From positions 34,427 through 98,426 of the forward strand of contig NZ_JAIELN010000016.1 in the NCBI RefSeq assembly GCF_019753045.1: a stretch of DNA of 64,000 bases, written 5' to 3'. A program made the position numbers and the translations under genes. The notes below the pieces were generated by a model that searched no databases, was not told the DNA's origin, and worked only from the letters and a program-made list of their open reading frames with translations. Within the stretch, counting starts at the first letter, position 1; the number at the start of each line of letters is the position of its first letter. Shown here in pieces: positions 44,118 through 51,976 of this stretch. This DNA comes from Hyphomicrobium sp. (GTDB lineage Bacteria; Pseudomonadota; Alphaproteobacteria; Rhizobiales; Hyphomicrobiaceae).

Positions 44118-45275
44118 ATGATCCTCCACCAACTCATCGATTACGAAACCCTCCGCATCATCTGGTGGCTTCTTCTCGGCGTGCTCCTGATCGCATTTGC
44201 GGTCACCGACGGCTTCGATCTCGGAACCGCAACCCTATTGCCGTTCGTTGGGAAAACCGACCTTGAACGCCGGGTCGTCATCAACAGCATCGGTCCGACG
44301 TGGGAGGGCAATCAGGTCTGGTTGATCCTCGCCGGCGGCGCGATCTTCGCGGCATGGCCGCCGCTCTACGCTGTTTCGTTCTCCGGCTTCTATCTTGCGA
44401 TGTTCGCGATCCTCTTCGCCCTTATCCTGAGGCCGGTGGGGTTCAAGTACCGGTCAAAACGAGAAGACGCGACCTGGCGCACCGCCTGGGACTGGGCGCT
44501 GTTCGTGGGTGGCGCCGTACCGTCGCTGATTTTCGGCGTCGCGGTCGGCAACGTCCTCAAAGGCGTACCGTTTCACTTCAACGACGAATTGCGCATCTTC
44601 TACGAAGGGACGACCCTGTTCGAACTGCTCAATCCATTCGCCTTGCTCTGCGGAATTCTGTCAGTTGCAATGCTCGTTATGCACGGTTCGGCGTGGCTCA
44701 CGTTGAAAACCAAAGGTGTCGTGGCGGATCGCGCCCGAGGTTATGGCAAAATCGCCGCCCTTGCGACCGCCGTCCTCTTCATCCTCGGCGGCGTTGCGCT
44801 TTGGGCTGGCATTGACGGCTATCACATCACGAGCACGGTGAACCCGCTCGGTCCCTCGAATCCGTTGGCAAAGACAGTCGCGAAGGTGCCCGGAGCATGG
44901 TTTGATAACTACGGTTCGCATCCCTGGATGATGCTTGCTCCATTGCTCGGCATAGCCGGCGCGGCTGCAGCGTTTGTCTTCATGGGTGCGCGCCGCGAGA
45001 TCGCTGCGATCCTTGCAACCTCGCTTTCGATCTTCGGCATCATCGCGACGGTCGGGCTCTCGATGTTTCCGTTCATCCTGCCGTCGTCCATCGATCCGCG
45101 ATCGAGCCTGACTGTCTGGGATTCCTCATCGAGCCACATGACGCTTTTCATCATGCTGGTGGTGGCGGTGATCTTCGTGCCGACCGTCATCGCATATACG
45201 ACCTGGGTCTATCACGTGATGTGGGGCAAGGTTGACGAAAAGGCGATCCGCGACGATCGCGGCCACGCGTACTGA
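44118..45275 (+). CDS. cydB: Cytochrome bd ubiquinol oxidase subunit II
   Basis: 385 aa, eight or nine membrane helices. Typical CydB motifs: WWLLLGVLLIAFAVTDGFDLGTATLLPF near the start, GPTWEGNQVWLILAGGAIFAAWPPLYA, and VWDSSSSHMTLFIMLVVAVIFVPTVIAYTTWVYHVMWGKV (the C-terminal ASSSHMTL-type segment). The ATG at 44118 (MILHQLIDYETLR) follows cydA by four bases and is clearly the correct start; the longer frame overlaps cydA. Confidence 0.96.
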   Translation: MILHQLIDYETLRIIWWLLLGVLLIAFAVTDGFDLGTATLLPFVGKTDLERRVVINSIGPTWEGNQVWLILAGGAIFAAWPPLYAVSFSGFYLAMFAILFALILRPVGFKYRSKREDATWRTAWDWALFVGGAVPSLIFGVAVGNVLKGVPFHFNDELRIFYEGTTLFELLNPFALLCGILSVAMLVMHGSAWLTLKTKGVVADRARGYGKIAALATAVLFILGGVALWAGIDGYHITSTVNPLGPSNPLAKTVAKVPGAWFDNYGSHPWMMLAPLLGIAGAAAAFVFMGARREIAAILATSLSIFGIIATVGLSMFPFILPSSIDPRSSLTVWDSSSSHMTLFIMLVVAVIFVPTVIAYTTWVYHVMWGKVDEKAIRDDRGHAY

Positions 45276-45299
45276 GACCAACGAAAGGAGAGATTGATC

Positions 45300-45443
45300 A
45301 TGTGGTATTTCGCTTGGCTGCTCGGTCTGCCGCTCGCCGCCGCCTTCGCCGTGCTCAATGCAATGTGGTACGAGCTGATGGAGGACGCCGCAGCGGCCCG
45401 CACCCGCCCAGCGCCAACTGCTGGCAGCGGTAAAAGAAAGTAG
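45300..45443 (+). CDS. cydX: CydX small subunit of cytochrome bd
   Basis: A 47-aa single-helix protein: MWYFAWLLGLPLAAAFAVLN, then AMWYELMED and a short polar tail. The MWYF start, the G/P in the helix and the WxE after it are the CydX (YbgT) signature. It starts 24 bases after cydB with AAAGGAGA nine bases upstream. CydX stabilises the oxidase haems. Too short for routine ORF calling. Confidence 0.92.
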   Translation: MWYFAWLLGLPLAAAFAVLNAMWYELMEDAAAARTRPAPTAGSGKRK

Positions 45444-45501
45444 AACGTCTCACGATTTCGGGGGCGCTGCCTTCACTGAGAAAACCTTCAGCGACTTTCA
45501 C

Positions 45502-45536
45502 GGCTGAGCGAATGCATACGTCGCATTTGCTCAGCC
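45502..45536 (+). terminator. Stem-loop after the cyd operon
   Basis: A 14-bp stem (GGCTGAGCGAATGC / GCATTTGCTCAGCC, one mismatch, 7-base loop) 58 bases after cydX. No T tract, so termination may be factor-assisted. Confidence 0.6.
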
Positions 45537-45668
45537 CGCAGCTCGACTGAAACCAACCAGGCGCTTTTTCCTACGACGCAGCGGCCGTCATAAAACAGTC
45601 ATACAAGAACAAAAATACCTCGCCCTTTCAATGCATTAGTAAATCCAAAACACTTTTTGCCTAATGGC

Positions 45669-45687
45669 GTACCGGGGCCACCGGTAC
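45669..45687. repeat. Nested inverted repeat at the start of the GGDEF-EAL gene
   Basis: GTACCGG, 5 bases, CCGGTAC is a perfect 7-bp repeat. Outer arms TGGCGT (45665) and ACGCCA (45692) extend the pairing up to the A of the preferred ATG, so the folded leader could mask the start codon. Alternatively it is an operator. Confidence 0.5.
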
Positions 45688-45696
45688 ATTCACGCC

Positions 45697-48195
45697 ATGA
45701 AATTCACGACCACCTTTTCTTTCGGCATCGCTGCAAAAGCTGCATTGCTCATCGTCACCCTCGGCGCACTTTCTGCATTGGCCAATTGGTATGTCCTGCA
45801 CAGCGCGCAAAGCCTCGATCACGTCAATCGGACGATGGTCGAACGTGTAGCGCCCGCCCGCCTCGCATTGGCCGAAGCCAAGGCCGCTTTGAACAATGTC
45901 GGCCTGGCAGCCTACAAAAGCATGGCCGCCTCAGAACCCGAGGCGGCACGCGCATCAAGCAATGAGATCGCAAATCAAATCGCCGCGGTGCGCCAGTGGC
46001 TGCACGCGGTTTCCGACTATTTCCCAGCGCGCACCCAAGATAGCGACGTTATTCGGGACAAGCTCCGGCACGTCGAAGCGACTGCACGTCAGATCCGTGA
46101 CGCCATAGAGTCTGGCGACAAACAGCGTCGCATCGATGAGAAGCTTGATCTCCGCTTCGAGGCCGCACTCGACGACACGCTTGCACAGATGAACCGCCTC
46201 ACGAACATTCTGGGCGGAGAATCCCGAGAAACGCTGGCTGAGGCACAGAACGAGCAGGCCCGCGAGTTGAGTATCATTATCGCGGCACTGGCAATGGGCA
46301 CGATCCTCATCGTCATGCTGGCACTTGCGCTCGCACACTATTCCGTAGCTCGCCCGTTGCGGCGGCTTAGTGAAACGGCACTACGCATTCGCGAGGGCGG
46401 TGCACGTACTCTTCCACACGGAGATCGCACCCTCGTTCGCGCCGACGAGATCGGCACGCTCGCACGCTCCTTCCAATCGATGATCGCCAAACTCGCGGCT
46501 GCACAGGAAACCTTGGCCGTTCAATACGCGCGCGTCGACGCCGCGATCAACAACCTACCCCAGGGCCTCTGCATGTTCGATGCCGAGCAGAATCTGATCG
46601 TCTGCAACCGCCGTTATGCCGAGCTCTATGAATTAAAGCCCGAACACACCGTGACCGGCACGCCGCTTCGTACGATTCTTCAGGCTCGCCACGCAAACGG
46701 CCGCCTTCCCCAGGCCGAAGGCTTCTCCGCAGACGACCGCATAGCGGCGGTTCGGGAACGCAAGCCCATCTACACAGTCGATGAGCTTGCAGGCGGCCAG
46801 TTCATCGCGATCTCCCATCAACCCATGCTCGATGGCGGGTCGGTCGCTATTCACGAGGACATCACGGAACGCCGGGAGATCGACGCAAAGATCTCCCATA
46901 TGGCCCATCATGATGCCCTGACCGATCTGCCCAACAGACTGCGCTTCCGCGAGGCGATGGAAGTCGCGCTGAAAGGCGTTGAGCACGGACGTAGCGTCTC
47001 AACTTTGTGTCTCGACCTTGATCACTTCAAAACCGTCAATGACACGCTAGGCCACCCCGTGGGCGATGCATTGCTCCAGGCGGTGGCAGACAGGTTGCGT
47101 GCATGCGTTAGGAAGCACGACCTCGTCGCGCGACTTGGAGGCGACGAATTCGCCATCGTGCAAGTCGACGCGGACCAACCTCACGGCGCCACGATCCTCG
47201 CTCAGCGCATCATTGCAGAATTGAGCGCGCCCTTTGAAGTGCTTGGCCACCAGGTTGTCGTCGGCGTGAGCATCGGCATCGCAATGGCGCCGGAAGATGG
47301 AGAAACCGCTGACCAGCTGATCAAAAATGCTGACATGGCCATGTACAAAGCGAAGGAGGCAGGCCGCGCCACCTATCACTTCTTCGAACCCGGGATGGAT
47401 GCCAAGCTGCAAGAACGCCGTGCGCTCGAGGTCGATCTACGCAAGGCAATCGAAATGGACGAGCTCGAGCTTTATTATCAGCCTTTGATCCATCTCGAAA
47501 CCAATGAAGTCAGCGGATTTGAAGCCCTCATCCGCTGGCAGCACCCGACTCGGGGAATGGTCTCTCCGGCCGATTTCATTCCGCTCGCTGAAGAGACCGG
47601 CCTGATCGGCGCCATCGGAAACTGGGTGTTGAACCGCGCCTGTGCCGATGCGACGGCATGGCCATCTCACATCAAGGTCGCCGTCAATCTCTCGCCTTTA
47701 CAGTTCAAGAACAACGCGCTCGTGCTTCAGGTGGTCGCTGCATTGGGGAACTCCGGGCTCTCGGGCCAGCGCCTCGAACTCGAAATTACCGAAACGGTCA
47801 TGCTGCATGATACCGATTCAACGATCGCAATGCTCAATGATCTGCGCGCACTGGGCGTTCGCATTTCGATGGATGACTTCGGCACCGGATATTCGAGCCT
47901 CGGCTACCTGCGCAAATTTCCATTCGACAAAATCAAGATAGACCGGTCGTTCATACAGGATCTCTCCGCCAACCCGGATTCGATCGCCATCGTGCGAGCG
48001 GTTGCAAACATCGGAAGCGCACTTGGCATGGCGACGACAGCCGAAGGCGTCGAAACCGAAGCGGAACTCGCGCAGCTTCGCCATGAAGGCTGCACCGAGG
48101 TTCAGGGCTATCTGTTCAGCAAGCCTCGGCCGGCGAGAGACATTCTTCCTCTCTTGGCGCGGCAGACATCCACGTTGGAGCAGGTGGCGGTTTGA
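45697..48195 (+). CDS. Membrane GGDEF-EAL protein with HAMP and PAS domains
   Basis: About 832 aa: membrane helix (8-32), periplasmic helical sensor (35-190), second helix (IIIAALAMGTILIVMLALAL, about 195-218), HAMP, PAS (ARVDAAINNLPQGLCMFDAEQNLIVCN, about 270-390), GGDEF domain with intact RLGGDEF near 475 and EAL domain with FEALIRWQHP near 610 and DDFGTGYSSL near 745. Both catalytic motifs look intact, so it may make and break cyclic di-GMP. That could influence the polysaccharide cluster and biofilm formation (inference). The ATG at 45697 gives a start next to the first helix; an ATG 33 bases upstream is possible. No clear ribosome site precedes either. Confidence 0.92.
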   Translation: MKFTTTFSFGIAAKAALLIVTLGALSALANWYVLHSAQSLDHVNRTMVERVAPARLALAEAKAALNNVGLAAYKSMAASEPEAARASSNEIANQIAAVRQWLHAVSDYFPARTQDSDVIRDKLRHVEATARQIRDAIESGDKQRRIDEKLDLRFEAALDDTLAQMNRLTNILGGESRETLAEAQNEQARELSIIIAALAMGTILIVMLALALAHYSVARPLRRLSETALRIREGGARTLPHGDRTLVRADEIGTLARSFQSMIAKLAAAQETLAVQYARVDAAINNLPQGLCMFDAEQNLIVCNRRYAELYELKPEHTVTGTPLRTILQARHANGRLPQAEGFSADDRIAAVRERKPIYTVDELAGGQFIAISHQPMLDGGSVAIHEDITERREIDAKISHMAHHDALTDLPNRLRFREAMEVALKGVEHGRSVSTLCLDLDHFKTVNDTLGHPVGDALLQAVADRLRACVRKHDLVARLGGDEFAIVQVDADQPHGATILAQRIIAELSAPFEVLGHQVVVGVSIGIAMAPEDGETADQLIKNADMAMYKAKEAGRATYHFFEPGMDAKLQERRALEVDLRKAIEMDELELYYQPLIHLETNEVSGFEALIRWQHPTRGMVSPADFIPLAEETGLIGAIGNWVLNRACADATAWPSHIKVAVNLSPLQFKNNALVLQVVAALGNSGLSGQRLELEITETVMLHDTDSTIAMLNDLRALGVRISMDDFGTGYSSLGYLRKFPFDKIKIDRSFIQDLSANPDSIAIVRAVANIGSALGMATTAEGVETEAELAQLRHEGCTEVQGYLFSKPRPARDILPLLARQTSTLEQVAV

Positions 48196-48218
48196 CTGAA
48201 ATCAGCGCCGTAGACAAT

Positions 48219-48479
48219 CTAGCGCCCGCGAGGCACCGTATGCCACCGAACGCATACGTCGCCATGCCACCGTCGGCATCTGCGTAGTTCACGTCGGACG
48301 TGGCGAAGGGTGGTCCGTGCGACGCAGACGCCATTAACGCGTACCCTGCCCGGGCCGCATCCTTCCCGTACTTGCAGGATCCCGCCGTCCGGCTGATGAA
48401 GCGGCGCGAGCGGAATCGCATGCGCAGATGTTGAGACGGCCAAAGCAAAAGCAACAGCGAACAACCTGATCATTTTCAT
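48219..48479 (-). CDS. Small exported Cys/Arg-rich protein of unknown function
   Basis: 86 aa from the ATG at 48479: signal peptide (IRLFAVAFALAVSTSAHA), then EGCGPGRVRVNGVCVARTT and RHVRRELRRCRRWHGDVCVRW. Four cysteines in a repeated C-x(n)-NGVCV/GDVCVRW pattern suggest two disulphides. Very similar small proteins (GCGxGxxRVNGVCVART) occur widely in Hyphomicrobiales and their role is unknown; I recognise the pattern but not a function. Its upstream leader contains several consecutive inverted repeats (listed separately). Confidence 0.75.
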   Translation of the reverse strand: MKMIRLFAVAFALAVSTSAHAIPLAPLHQPDGGILQVREGCGPGRVRVNGVCVARTTLRHVRRELRRCRRWHGDVCVRWHTVPRGR

Positions 48480-48493
48480 TCTCCACGTCGCGC

Positions 48494-48574
48494 CGTTCTC
48501 GAACGCAATCGAGCCTTTGCTCGATTGGCTCAGCCACCTGTTGGCACAGCGCCAACAGGTGAGTGAAAACTCAC
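48494..48574 (-). other. Cluster of four adjacent inverted repeats, possible structured leader or small RNA
   Basis: In plus-strand order: CGTTC-2-GAACG (48494-48505); CAATCGAGC-4-GCTCGATTG (48506-48527, perfect 9 bp); CACCTGTTGGC-5-GCCAACAGGTG (48535-48561, perfect 11 bp); GTGAGT-GAAA-ACTCAC (48559-48574, perfect 6 bp). The last two share three bases, so they would be alternatives. All lie in the gap between the VOC stop and the small Cys protein start, both on the minus strand. A terminator plus leader structure, or a small RNA, would fit. Confidence 0.5.
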
Positions 48575-48686
48575 GACACTCCTCAATCGTCAAAGCAATC
48601 AAGGGGAAGAACGGGCTATGGTGATTGCGTTGCTTGCGAAGCGGCTCAGCTTTGAGGCGATTGGACTTGTATTTTCTCACCGCCCG

Positions 48687-49163
48687 TTAAGTTTGCGACC
48701 CTGCGCCAGCGTCCTTGAGCGCTTGGATATCGACTTTGGTCATCCCCATTATCGCGGCCATCACCTTGCCGCCGTTCGCACCGCTGATGAGGTCGGGCAG
48801 ACCCGCATAGTTGATCTGCCATGACAGGCCGAAGCGATCTTTGAGCCAGCCACAGACACTATAGCTGCCGCCTTCACCCAGCGCCGACCACAGACGGTCG
48901 ATATCCTCCTGCTCGGTACAATCGACAAGCAAGGAAAAGGCTTCGTCGAGCCTGAAGTTCGGTCCACCGTTGAGCGCAACGAGGCGCTGGCCTGCAATTT
49001 CGAAACCCACGACCATGGCGCTGCCTTTTTGTGCCGGCCCTGCATCACCGTAACGCGAGACATTCATAATTTTCGCGTTGGGGAACAATGAGACATAGAA
49101 ATTTGCGGCGTCTTCAGCCTCGGTGTTGAACCACAGGAACGGCGTGATGCTTCTGATCGTCAT
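48687..49163 (-). CDS. VOC-superfamily protein (PhnB/3-demethylubiquinone-methyltransferase-like)
   Basis: 158 aa with two beta-alpha-beta units: MTIRSITPFLWFNTEAEDAANFYVSLFPN and GGKVMAAIMGMTKVDIQALKDA (ends typical of the PF06983 group). YSVCGWLKDRFGLSWQINYAGL is the second metal-site strand. Usually misannotated as 3-demethylubiquinone methyltransferase; true catalytic role unknown. The ribosome site AGGAGG overlaps the ancestral stop of the preceding gene. Part of the ECF42-type locus. Confidence 0.9.
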   Translation of the reverse strand: MTIRSITPFLWFNTEAEDAANFYVSLFPNAKIMNVSRYGDAGPAQKGSAMVVGFEIAGQRLVALNGGPNFRLDEAFSLLVDCTEQEDIDRLWSALGEGGSYSVCGWLKDRFGLSWQINYAGLPDLISGANGGKVMAAIMGMTKVDIQALKDAGAGSQT

Positions 49164-49636
49164 GGCGGCCTCCTAGAGCGTTCGCGCCAAAGCTTCGAGC
49201 TGATCGGTGCATTGGCCCAGCCCTTATGAAAACCCATTTCCTCATGCTTTTTCTTGTCGGCCTCGCTCCAATGGCGCACGGTCGCGACATAGCGAGTCTT
49301 GTCGCCTTCAGGCTCGAAGGTGATGACAGCCACCATGAAAGGCTGCCCGTCGCGCGGCTGCCAATTGCCGGTGAAGGCATCGGTGAAAACGAGCTTCCGG
49401 TTGGGGACGACTTCCAGATACTGGCCGGTATTGGGCATGTCCTGGCCTTCGGGGCTACGCATCGTGATGCTGCTGGCGCCGCCCGGCCGCACATCGAACC
49501 GGGCTTCCGGTGTCGTCCACGGTTTAGGCGCGAACCACTGCTGCAAGAGGTCGGCCTCCGTCCAGCAACGGAACAGTTTGTCCGGAGATGCGTCGAGCAA
49601 CCGGGTAAGAACGAGGTCGTAGGTGCCTTGTGTCAT
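49160..49636 (-). CDS. SRPBCC/AHSA1-family protein with frameshifted C-terminus
   Basis: MTQGTYDLVLTRLLDASPDKLFRCWTE is the classical AHSA1 (START-like) opening, with MRSPEGQDMPNTGQYLEVVPNRKLVF in the middle. After GFHKGWANA the frame continues as PISSKLWRER, unlike the family. The +1 frame of the same bases reads TDQLEALARTL and then TAG at 49173-49175, exactly the normal family ending. A single-base loss near 49209-49212 therefore seems to have altered the last 14 residues. The ATG at 49636 has GGAG eight bases upstream. Probably a ligand-binding protein controlled by the nearby ECF sigma. Confidence 0.88.
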   Translation of the reverse strand: MTQGTYDLVLTRLLDASPDKLFRCWTEADLLQQWFAPKPWTTPEARFDVRPGGASSITMRSPEGQDMPNTGQYLEVVPNRKLVFTDAFTGNWQPRDGQPFMVAVITFEPEGDKTRYVATVRHWSEADKKKHEEMGFHKGWANAPISSKLWRERSRRPP

Positions 49637-49662
49637 GCTTTGTCTCCAGCTTTCCGCACTAG

Positions 49663-49689
49663 GACGCCGCCAAGTTGGGCTGCCCGACA
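49663..49689 (-). promoter_or_regulatory. ECF42-type promoter for the AHSA1-VOC pair
   Basis: On the minus strand TGTCGG, 17 bases, CGTC, ending 26 bases before the ATG. It shares motif and spacing with two other promoters in this locus. ECF42 promoters are reported as TGTCGA-like with a CGA/TC -10 element. Confidence 0.72.
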
Positions 49690-49719
49690 CCGCCATGAAG
49701 ATTTATTTTTTCGCGCTCC

Positions 49720-49746
49720 TGTCGGGACAGGGCATAGTGAGCCGTC
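49720..49746 (+). promoter_or_regulatory. ECF42-type promoter for the YCII-sigma pair
   Basis: TGTCGG, 17 bases, CGTC, ending 25 bases before the ATG of the YCII/DGPF gene. Divergent from the AHSA1 promoter, 30 bases apart. Confidence 0.72.
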
Positions 49747-49771
49747 CTCGGGACGCTGCAAAGGAAACGCC

Positions 49772-50161
49772 ATGCTCTACACCCTGCTTTGTTACAACAA
49801 GGAAGATGTCGTCTGGTCCTGGAGCAAGGAGGAAGACGATGCCGTCATGAACCGACTGAATGTGGTCCATGAAAGACTTGTGAAGGAGGGCAAGCTCGGC
49901 CCCGCCCTGCGCCTGTTGCCGACCACGGCCGCAACGACCCTCCGCGGGCCCGACATGGTCATCGATGGTCCCTTCGCCGAAACGAAAGAACAGCTGCTCG
50001 GCTTCTATGTGATCGACGTCCCGGACCTTGATGCGGCCCTCGCTGTCGCGCGTGAGCTTTCCGCCGCGAACCCCACGAGTGTGTACGAGATCCGCCCCGT
50101 CGCCTTGTATCTGCCGGAGGCCCGGCCCAACGCACCCAAGGATCGCATCAAGGCCTATTGA
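49772..50161 (+). CDS. YCII/DGPF-domain protein
   Basis: 129 aa: MLYTLLCYNKEDVVWSWSKEE at the start, then VIDGPFAETKEQLLGFYVIDV, where DGPF is the family's namesake, and YEIRPVALYLPE at the end. DGPF proteins (COG3795) are the regular partners of ECF42 sigma factors; their biochemical function is unknown. AAAGGA precedes the ATG. Its stop codon is one base before the sigma start. Confidence 0.93.
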   Translation: MLYTLLCYNKEDVVWSWSKEEDDAVMNRLNVVHERLVKEGKLGPALRLLPTTAATTLRGPDMVIDGPFAETKEQLLGFYVIDVPDLDAALAVARELSAANPTSVYEIRPVALYLPEARPNAPKDRIKAY

Positions 50162-50162
50162 G

Positions 50163-51416
50163 ATGAACGAGGTGATCCATGACCCCGCCTGGATTCATGG
50201 CGCGCTGACAGCCGCAAGGCCTCAGGCCGTCGCGGCGTTGCTACGCTATTTCCGCGACATGGACATAGCCGAAGAGGCTTATCAGGAAGCCTGCTTGCGC
50301 GCGCTGAAAAGCTGGCCTCAGAAAGGGCCGCCCCGCGATCCGACGGCTTGGTTGATTCTGGTCGGGCGCAACGCGGCGCTCGACGGCGCGCGCAAACGCA
50401 GCCGCGATGTCGAACTCCCCTCCCCCGATATCATCTCAGACCTCGAAGACGCCGAGGCGCCGCTGATCGATCGGCTGGATGGTTCGCACTATCGCGACGA
50501 TGTACTCAGGCTGTTGTTTATCTGCTGTCATCCTGAGCTTCCGGCGACGCAGCAGATCGCATTGGCATTACGCATCGTCTCGGGCCTGACCGTGGCCCAA
50601 ATCGCCCGCGCCTTCCTCGTGAGCGATGCAGCGATGGAACAGCGCATCACGCGCGCCAAAGCCCGCATCGCAAAAGCCGATGTGCCATTCGAGTCGCCCG
50701 GTCCCATCGAACGCTCAGAACGACTCGCGGCGGTCGCCGCCATGATCTACCTGCTGTTCAACGAAGGATATTCGTCGGGAAACGATCCAGACCGCGCGCC
50801 GCTTTGTGACGAGGCGATCCGGTTGGCGCGACTGCTCCTGCGCCTCTTCCAGACCGAACCGGAAATGATGGGGCTGATTGCGCTGATGCTCTTGCAGCAG
50901 TCTCGGTTGCCGGCGCGCTTTGATGAAGACGGCGAAGCCGTCCTCCTCGAAGATCAAGACCGCACGCGCTGGAACGCCAAGCTGATCAGCGAAGGATTGG
51001 CTCTGATCGACAAGGCGATGCGTCACAACCGTCCGGGTCCTTACCAGGTGCAGGCAGCCATTGCCGCAATACACGCCCGGGCAGCCACGGCCGCCGATAC
51101 CGAATGGGCCGGAATAGATGCACTCTATGCGGCGCTCGAAAGGATGCAGCCCTCGCCCGTCATCACGTTGAACCGCGCCGTCGCGACAGCCAAGCTGCAC
51201 GGCCCGGAAGCCGGCCTCACGATGATCGCACCCCTGGAAAAAGCATTATCCGGCTATTTTCATTATTTCGGCGCACGCGGCGCATTTCTGTTGCAGCTCG
51301 GACGTTCCACTGAAGCCCGCACCGATTTCGACCGCGCCATCGCACTCGCTGGAACGCCCGCGCAAGCCGCCCACATTCGCCGTCACATCGATCGGCTGAT
51401 GCAAGAACCGAGATAA
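50163..51416 (+). CDS. ECF42-type RNA polymerase sigma factor with TPR-like C-terminal extension
   Basis: 417 aa. Region 2 (DIAEEAYQEACLRALKSWP) and region 4 (LPATQQIALALRIVSGLTVAQIARAFLVSDAAMEQRITRAK) occupy the first 175 residues. The remaining 240 residues are helical (SERLAAVAAMIYLLFNEGYSS; RTDFDRAIALAGTPAQAAHIRR), the TPR-like extension typical of ECF42. No anti-sigma gene is present; in this family the extension itself is thought to regulate activity. The ATG at 50163 is chosen over the longer frame that overlaps the DGPF gene. Confidence 0.93.
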   Translation: MNEVIHDPAWIHGALTAARPQAVAALLRYFRDMDIAEEAYQEACLRALKSWPQKGPPRDPTAWLILVGRNAALDGARKRSRDVELPSPDIISDLEDAEAPLIDRLDGSHYRDDVLRLLFICCHPELPATQQIALALRIVSGLTVAQIARAFLVSDAAMEQRITRAKARIAKADVPFESPGPIERSERLAAVAAMIYLLFNEGYSSGNDPDRAPLCDEAIRLARLLLRLFQTEPEMMGLIALMLLQQSRLPARFDEDGEAVLLEDQDRTRWNAKLISEGLALIDKAMRHNRPGPYQVQAAIAAIHARAATAADTEWAGIDALYAALERMQPSPVITLNRAVATAKLHGPEAGLTMIAPLEKALSGYFHYFGARGAFLLQLGRSTEARTDFDRAIALAGTPAQAAHIRRHIDRLMQEPR

Positions 51417-51432
51417 AATTTCGCGAGAAGGG

Positions 51433-51459
51433 TGTCGGATCGGCGCCTGCACGTCCGTC
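51433..51459 (+). promoter_or_regulatory. ECF42-type promoter for the VOC gene
   Basis: TGTCGG, 17 bases, CGTC, ending 27 bases before the ATG at 51487. Third copy of the locus-specific promoter pattern. Confidence 0.7.
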
Positions 51460-51486
51460 CTAGAGACGCAGCACAAGGAGGTTTTG

Positions 51487-51897
51487 ATGTCCGACTATCC
51501 CCACCCGCAGGTTAAAGGTGGCGCCGTTTGCTATCTTTCCGTCGACGGCGCCATGAAAGCCGTTGAGTTCTACAAGAAGGCGTTCGCCGCCGAAGTTGCA
51601 TGGGTTATGCCGCCTGATGAGAAGGGTCGCACGATGCACGCTCATCTCTACATCAACAACGCGTCCATAATGATGAGCGATTGCTATCCCGAGCACGGCC
51701 ATCCTTGGGTCCCACCCGCGGGCTTCAGCGTCATGCTCAAGGTCGATGACGCCGATCGTTGGTATAATCGAGCCGTCGACGCCGGCTGCACCGCCATTAT
51801 GCCTGTCGCCAACATGTTCTGGGGCGATCGCTACGGTCAGTTGAAAGATCCGTTCGGCGTCCTCTGGGCGGTCAACGGTCCTCTGACGAAGGAATAA
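51487..51897 (+). CDS. VOC-superfamily protein (PhnB/YjdN-like)
   Basis: 136 aa with the glyoxalase/bleomycin-resistance fold: VCYLSVDGAMKAVEFYKKAFAAE at the start, MHAHLYINNASIMMSDCYPEHG in the middle and MFWGDRYGQLKDPFGVLWAVN near the end, the standard WGDRxGxxxDPFG of PhnB-type proteins. Activity unknown. AAGGAGG lies five bases before the ATG. Part of the ECF42 regulon by its promoter. Confidence 0.92.
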   Translation: MSDYPHPQVKGGAVCYLSVDGAMKAVEFYKKAFAAEVAWVMPPDEKGRTMHAHLYINNASIMMSDCYPEHGHPWVPPAGFSVMLKVDDADRWYNRAVDAGCTAIMPVANMFWGDRYGQLKDPFGVLWAVNGPLTKE

Positions 51898-51976
51898 CAG
51901 AGAGCGACACCGGATGTTCGGCGGATCGATAGATGCCTGAACATCCGCACCGAAATCCAATCATTGGAGCATCGAT

